A DNA stretch of 6,463 bases from an uncultured Thiotrichaceae bacterium (GTDB taxonomy: Bacteria; Pseudomonadota; Gammaproteobacteria; Thiotrichales; Thiotrichaceae). The notes under the pieces are model-generated. The model was not told the origin of the DNA, did not search any database, and was given only the letters and a program-made list of their open reading frames with translations. The stretch is taken from the NCBI GenBank assembly GCA_937931765.1, contig CALHAO010000266.1, positions 1 through 6,463 of the forward strand, in the 5' to 3' direction. The position numbers and the translations under genes were made by a program. Positions 3,690 to 6,463 of this stretch are shown here, one piece after another; within the stretch, counting starts at the first letter, position 1; each line of letters begins with the position of its first letter.

Positions 3690-6463
3690 ATGCGTTACTA
3701 TACCCAACCATTGCGGTATTTCTTTGCCCTGACTTTATGTGTCGGTGCCAGCCAGTCTGTTCAGGCTGAACTAACTCTCACTGAAGGCGCTACTGTCACT
3801 TCTATTCGCTCAGTACTTGGCGGCCCTGGTCTTGAATTAAAGGCTGTTCAGATTACTAAGGCCGTTTCCGGACAATATGGTCTGTTTACTGGTGGTGATG
3901 ATCCTGCCGGGACTGACCCGGTGCTTAATATTGATAATGGTCTGTATATGACCACCGGTAACCAGCGCAGTATTCTCGGGCCGAACAATTTTGCTAATTA
4001 CACTGTCAATACCCGTCAGGAATATTCAGACCCGGATTTAACGAATATCAGTGCTGCTGCCAAGTATGACCCGGTGATTATTGAGTTTGATATTATTCCT
4101 CAAGGCGACCGGCTCAATTTTTTGCATGTATTCGGGTCGGAAGAATACCCGGAATATGTTTGTAGTGAATTTAATGACGCTTTCGGTTTGTTTGTCTCCG
4201 GGCCGGGGCTCAACGGCACCCGTAATTCAGCCATTATACCGGATACTAATTTCCCGATTACAGTCAATAATCTTAACAATGGCCAGGCAGGCTCAGAGAA
4301 GGTAGACGGTATTGCCTGTGAACTCACCCAAGCCGGTTACTTTGTTGATAACGGTAATGGTGGCGGTGGTACGGGTACACAGCTGGATGGTTTTAGTACA
4401 CCCCTCACTGCCTCTATTGGCAATTTGCAGCCTGGTGAAACCTATCGGGTGAAACTGGCGTTGGCTGATACCGGCGATGAGGCTTATGATTCGTCAGTTT
4501 TCTTTAAGTGGTTGACCAGTACCGATTCGGCTGGTGTGGATTTAGAGCTATCGGCGACTGCTTCTACGCTAAGACCAGCGTATGGCGGGTTTGTTGATGT
4601 GGCTTATACCGTTGAAAACGTTTCGGCGCGGGATACCCGCTTGGTGGAGGTAGATATTGATCTGCCAGCCGGTGTGACCTTAATCAGCGATGACTCTCAG
4701 GGCACATTTGAACCTTCCACTAGTGAGTGGACGGTTGGTAATCTGCCTGCTAATAGCAGTCGTACTCTGCAGCTCCGCCTTGCCGTGGGTTCCGCTTATA
4801 GTTACCGCCTTGCCGGTGAAATTCTGTTTTCTTTCAATGAAGACCCGGATTCCACGCCTCATAACCGTCAGGCTAAGCCTGATGAAGATGATACGGCACG
4901 CCTGACATTGTACCCTGCCGATAATGCTGCACCGACGATTATCAATCACAGCAGCGCCGACAATGCGGTGCTTGCTTTTCCGGAAAACAGTGCGGCAGTG
5001 GTGATCAACATGAATGCCCAGGACGCTGATGGCGAGACCGAAGGCAATGGCCTGACCTGGTCAATCAGTGGCGGCGAAGATGTCGGAAAATTCACGCTGG
5101 ACGCTACCGGCCAACTACGTTTTGTCACGCCACCCGATTTTGAAAATCCGCAGGATACTGGCGCAGATAATAGCTACCAGGTACAGGTGAAAATTTGTGA
5201 TAGCCACACGGTGTGTGATACGCAAAACCTGACTATCACCATTACTGATCTCAATGAGAATCAGGCTCCTACCATCACTAACAATAGTAGTGCTCCCACC
5301 GCGACGCTGACGGTTTCGGAAGGCAGCACGGCAGCGGTGGTTAATCTGGATGCGCAGGATGCAGACGGTGAAACAGAAGGTAATGGCCTGAACTGGTCTA
5401 TCAGTGGTGGTGAGGATTCCGGAAAGTTCACGTTGGATACCAACGGCCAGTTGCGCTTTGTTAGTGCACCGGATTTTGAGAATCCGCAGGATATCGGGGC
5501 AGATAATAACTATCAGGTGATAGTGAGAGTCTGTGATAGCCAAGCCATGTGTGATGTGCAGGCACTCACCATTACAGTGACTGATCTCAATGAAAACCAG
5601 GCACCCACTATTACCCACAATGGCAGCGCACCGACTGCTACGGTGGTTGTTTCTGAAGGCAGTGCCGCAGTGATCGATCTGAATGCACAAGATGCAGATG
5701 GTGAGACAGAAGGTAATGGTCTGACGTGGTCAATCAGCGGTGGTGAAGATGCCGGGGAATTCACACTGGATGCAGCGGGCAATCTGCGTTTTGCCACCCC
5801 ACCGGATTTTGAGAATCCGCAGGATAGTGGCGCTGATAATAGTTACCAGGTACAGGTTCGAATTTGTGATGTGGCGGTAACATGTGATGTGCAAACACTC
5901 ACTATTACTGTCACTGATTTTGATGAGAACCAGCCACCGGAAATTATCAACAATGGCAGTGCAGCGAATGCTACGGTTAGTTTTCCTGAAGAAAGTACGG
6001 CAGTCGTGATTGACCTGAATGCACAGGATGATTCCGGTGCTACCGAGGGGAATGGGCTGATGTGGATCATTAGTGGCGGTGCTGATAGCAATCTGTTTGC
6101 GCTGGGGGTACAGGGGGAATTGCGTTTTGCTACCCCACCGGATTTTGAAGCGCCGAATGATACGGGAGAGAATAACCGTTATGACATTCAGGTGCGGATT
6201 TGTGATGCTAATTTTGCCTGTGATGTACAAACCCTGGAAGTGATAGTGACTGATCAGGATGAAGACAGTGATAATGACGGTGTTATTGACGATGTTGAAA
6301 GGGATATCGGTACCGACCCGGACAGCGCCGACAGTGATGGTGATGGTGTACCTGATGCGGTAGAAATCGGAGGTGATTCAGATCAGCCACTGGACACCGA
6401 TGGTGATGGTATCATTAACGCACTGGACACCGATGATGACAACGATACTGTGCTAACCATTGA
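3690..6463 (+). CDS. Large secreted choice-of-anchor L / cadherin-repeat / thrombospondin-3 protein, 3' partial
   Basis: The frame is open from the ATG to the window end, giving 924 complete codons with no stop. Residues 1-26 form a signal peptide with likely cleavage after SVQA. Residues about 35-275 match the choice-of-anchor L domain: GLFTGGD (64-70), TTGNQ (88-92), IIPQGD (135-140), FGSEEYPEYVCSEFND (148-163), SGPG (170-173) and GDEAYDSSVFF (262-272). A Gly-rich loop lies at 221-230. Residues about 283-370 resemble a DUF11-like Ig-fold domain with DLPAGVTL and WTVGNLPANSS. Four cadherin-like repeats follow (414-525, 526-637, 638-748, 749-859), then acidic thrombospondin type 3 calcium loops (857-924). 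The protein should be exported and stiffened by Ca2+. A role in adhesion or surface structure is inferred from architecture only. The anchor or sorting signal that names the family lies beyond the window, so the secretion and attachment route is unknown. Confidence 0.9.
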   Translation, partial: MRYYTQPLRYFFALTLCVGASQSVQAELTLTEGATVTSIRSVLGGPGLELKAVQITKAVSGQYGLFTGGDDPAGTDPVLNIDNGLYMTTGNQRSILGPNNFANYTVNTRQEYSDPDLTNISAAAKYDPVIIEFDIIPQGDRLNFLHVFGSEEYPEYVCSEFNDAFGLFVSGPGLNGTRNSAIIPDTNFPITVNNLNNGQAGSEKVDGIACELTQAGYFVDNGNGGGGTGTQLDGFSTPLTASIGNLQPGETYRVKLALADTGDEAYDSSVFFKWLTSTDSAGVDLELSATASTLRPAYGGFVDVAYTVENVSARDTRLVEVDIDLPAGVTLISDDSQGTFEPSTSEWTVGNLPANSSRTLQLRLAVGSAYSYRLAGEILFSFNEDPDSTPHNRQAKPDEDDTARLTLYPADNAAPTIINHSSADNAVLAFPENSAAVVINMNAQDADGETEGNGLTWSISGGEDVGKFTLDATGQLRFVTPPDFENPQDTGADNSYQVQVKICDSHTVCDTQNLTITITDLNENQAPTITNNSSAPTATLTVSEGSTAAVVNLDAQDADGETEGNGLNWSISGGEDSGKFTLDTNGQLRFVSAPDFENPQDIGADNNYQVIVRVCDSQAMCDVQALTITVTDLNENQAPTITHNGSAPTATVVVSEGSAAVIDLNAQDADGETEGNGLTWSISGGEDAGEFTLDAAGNLRFATPPDFENPQDSGADNSYQVQVRICDVAVTCDVQTLTITVTDFDENQPPEIINNGSAANATVSFPEESTAVVIDLNAQDDSGATEGNGLMWIISGGADSNLFALGVQGELRFATPPDFEAPNDTGENNRYDIQVRICDANFACDVQTLEVIVTDQDEDSDNDGVIDDVERDIGTDPDSADSDGDGVPDAVEIGGDSDQPLDTDGDGIINALDTDDDNDTVLTI
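4929..6266 (+). repeat. Four tandem cadherin-like repeats in the coding sequence (period 333-336 bases)
   Basis: Units start at 4929, 5265, 5601 and 5934, with lengths of 112, 112, 111 and about 111 codons. Each holds [AP]P.I.N.[SG]SA, DLNAQD-like, EGNGL.W.ISGG, LRF...PDFE.P.D.G..N.Y, a Cys-x5-Cys pair and a terminal [IV]TDxxExx. The joints of units 1-2 and 2-3 read TDLNENQAP, which resembles the cadherin inter-domain calcium linker DxNDNxP. Units 1-3 are very alike at protein level and also share long DNA stretches, for example around GATTTTGAGAATCCGCAGGA in units 2 and 3. Unit 4 has drifted (DDSGATEGN, FALGVQGEL, PNDTGENNRYD). Confidence 0.9.
6258..6463 (+). repeat. Thrombospondin type 3 calcium-binding repeats in the coding sequence
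   Basis: Residues 857-924 are about 40 percent Asp and contain the loops DSDNDGVID, DSDGDGVPD and DTDGDGIIN plus DTDDDND. These are typical DxDxDG calcium-binding loops of the TSP3 family. They lie directly after the last cadherin-like unit and run to the window edge, so more copies may follow. Confidence 0.88.

Noticed and set aside
5115..5690. Long antisense open frame (191 codons, minus strand) over the repeats
   Set aside because: It is the complement of the repeat array: the same stop-free antisense pattern recurs with the repeat period (also at 5730-6230), has no domain or Shine-Dalgarno, and the plus-strand frame is clearly the protein.
5730..6230. Second antisense open frame (166 codons)
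   Set aside because: Same explanation; its sequence is a repeat-derived copy of the antisense frame at 5115-5690.
4929..6266. CRISPR-like periodicity
   Set aside because: The period is 333-336 bases, stays in frame and encodes a protein domain; there are no short identical repeats with unique spacers.

Overview
The window looks like chromosomal DNA of a free-living or host-associated gammaproteobacterium, possibly marine. This is an inference from three things: a FolM/PTR1-type pteridine reductase, an MltA-type lytic transglycosylase, and a long acidic calcium-binding secreted protein. GC content looks moderate. No taxon can be named from the sequence alone. I see no rRNA, tRNA, insertion sequence or CRISPR array.

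Layout: (1) Positions 2-715, plus strand: a pteridine reductase whose first few codons lie before the window. (2) Positions 716-848: a convergent spacer with two hairpins, the second followed by T5. (3) Positions 849-1973, minus strand: an unrecognised inner-membrane protein with one N-terminal membrane segment and a long coiled coil. (4) Positions 1974-2071: a short spacer with three back-to-back inverted repeats. (5) Positions 2072-3403, minus strand: mltA, a murein lytic transglycosylase with an intact 3D domain. (6) Positions 3404-3689: a divergent promoter region. (7) Position 3690 to the window end, plus strand, still open: a very large secreted protein. It has a signal peptide, a choice-of-anchor L domain, a DUF11-like Ig-fold domain, four near-identical cadherin-like repeats of 111-112 residues, and a thrombospondin type 3 calcium-binding region. 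No stop codon is reached.

The pteridine reductase is housekeeping pterin metabolism. mltA and the coiled-coil gene lie in tandem on the minus strand and may share a cell-envelope theme, although nothing in the coiled-coil sequence shows its job. The large plus-strand gene is the most distinctive item. It reads as a calcium-stiffened surface or secreted stalk protein, probably an adhesin, and its C-terminal sorting signal lies outside the window. Its cadherin-like repeats each carry a Cys-x5-Cys pair at the same place, an unusual feature for this fold. I found no convincing evidence of a wholly new multi-gene system here.
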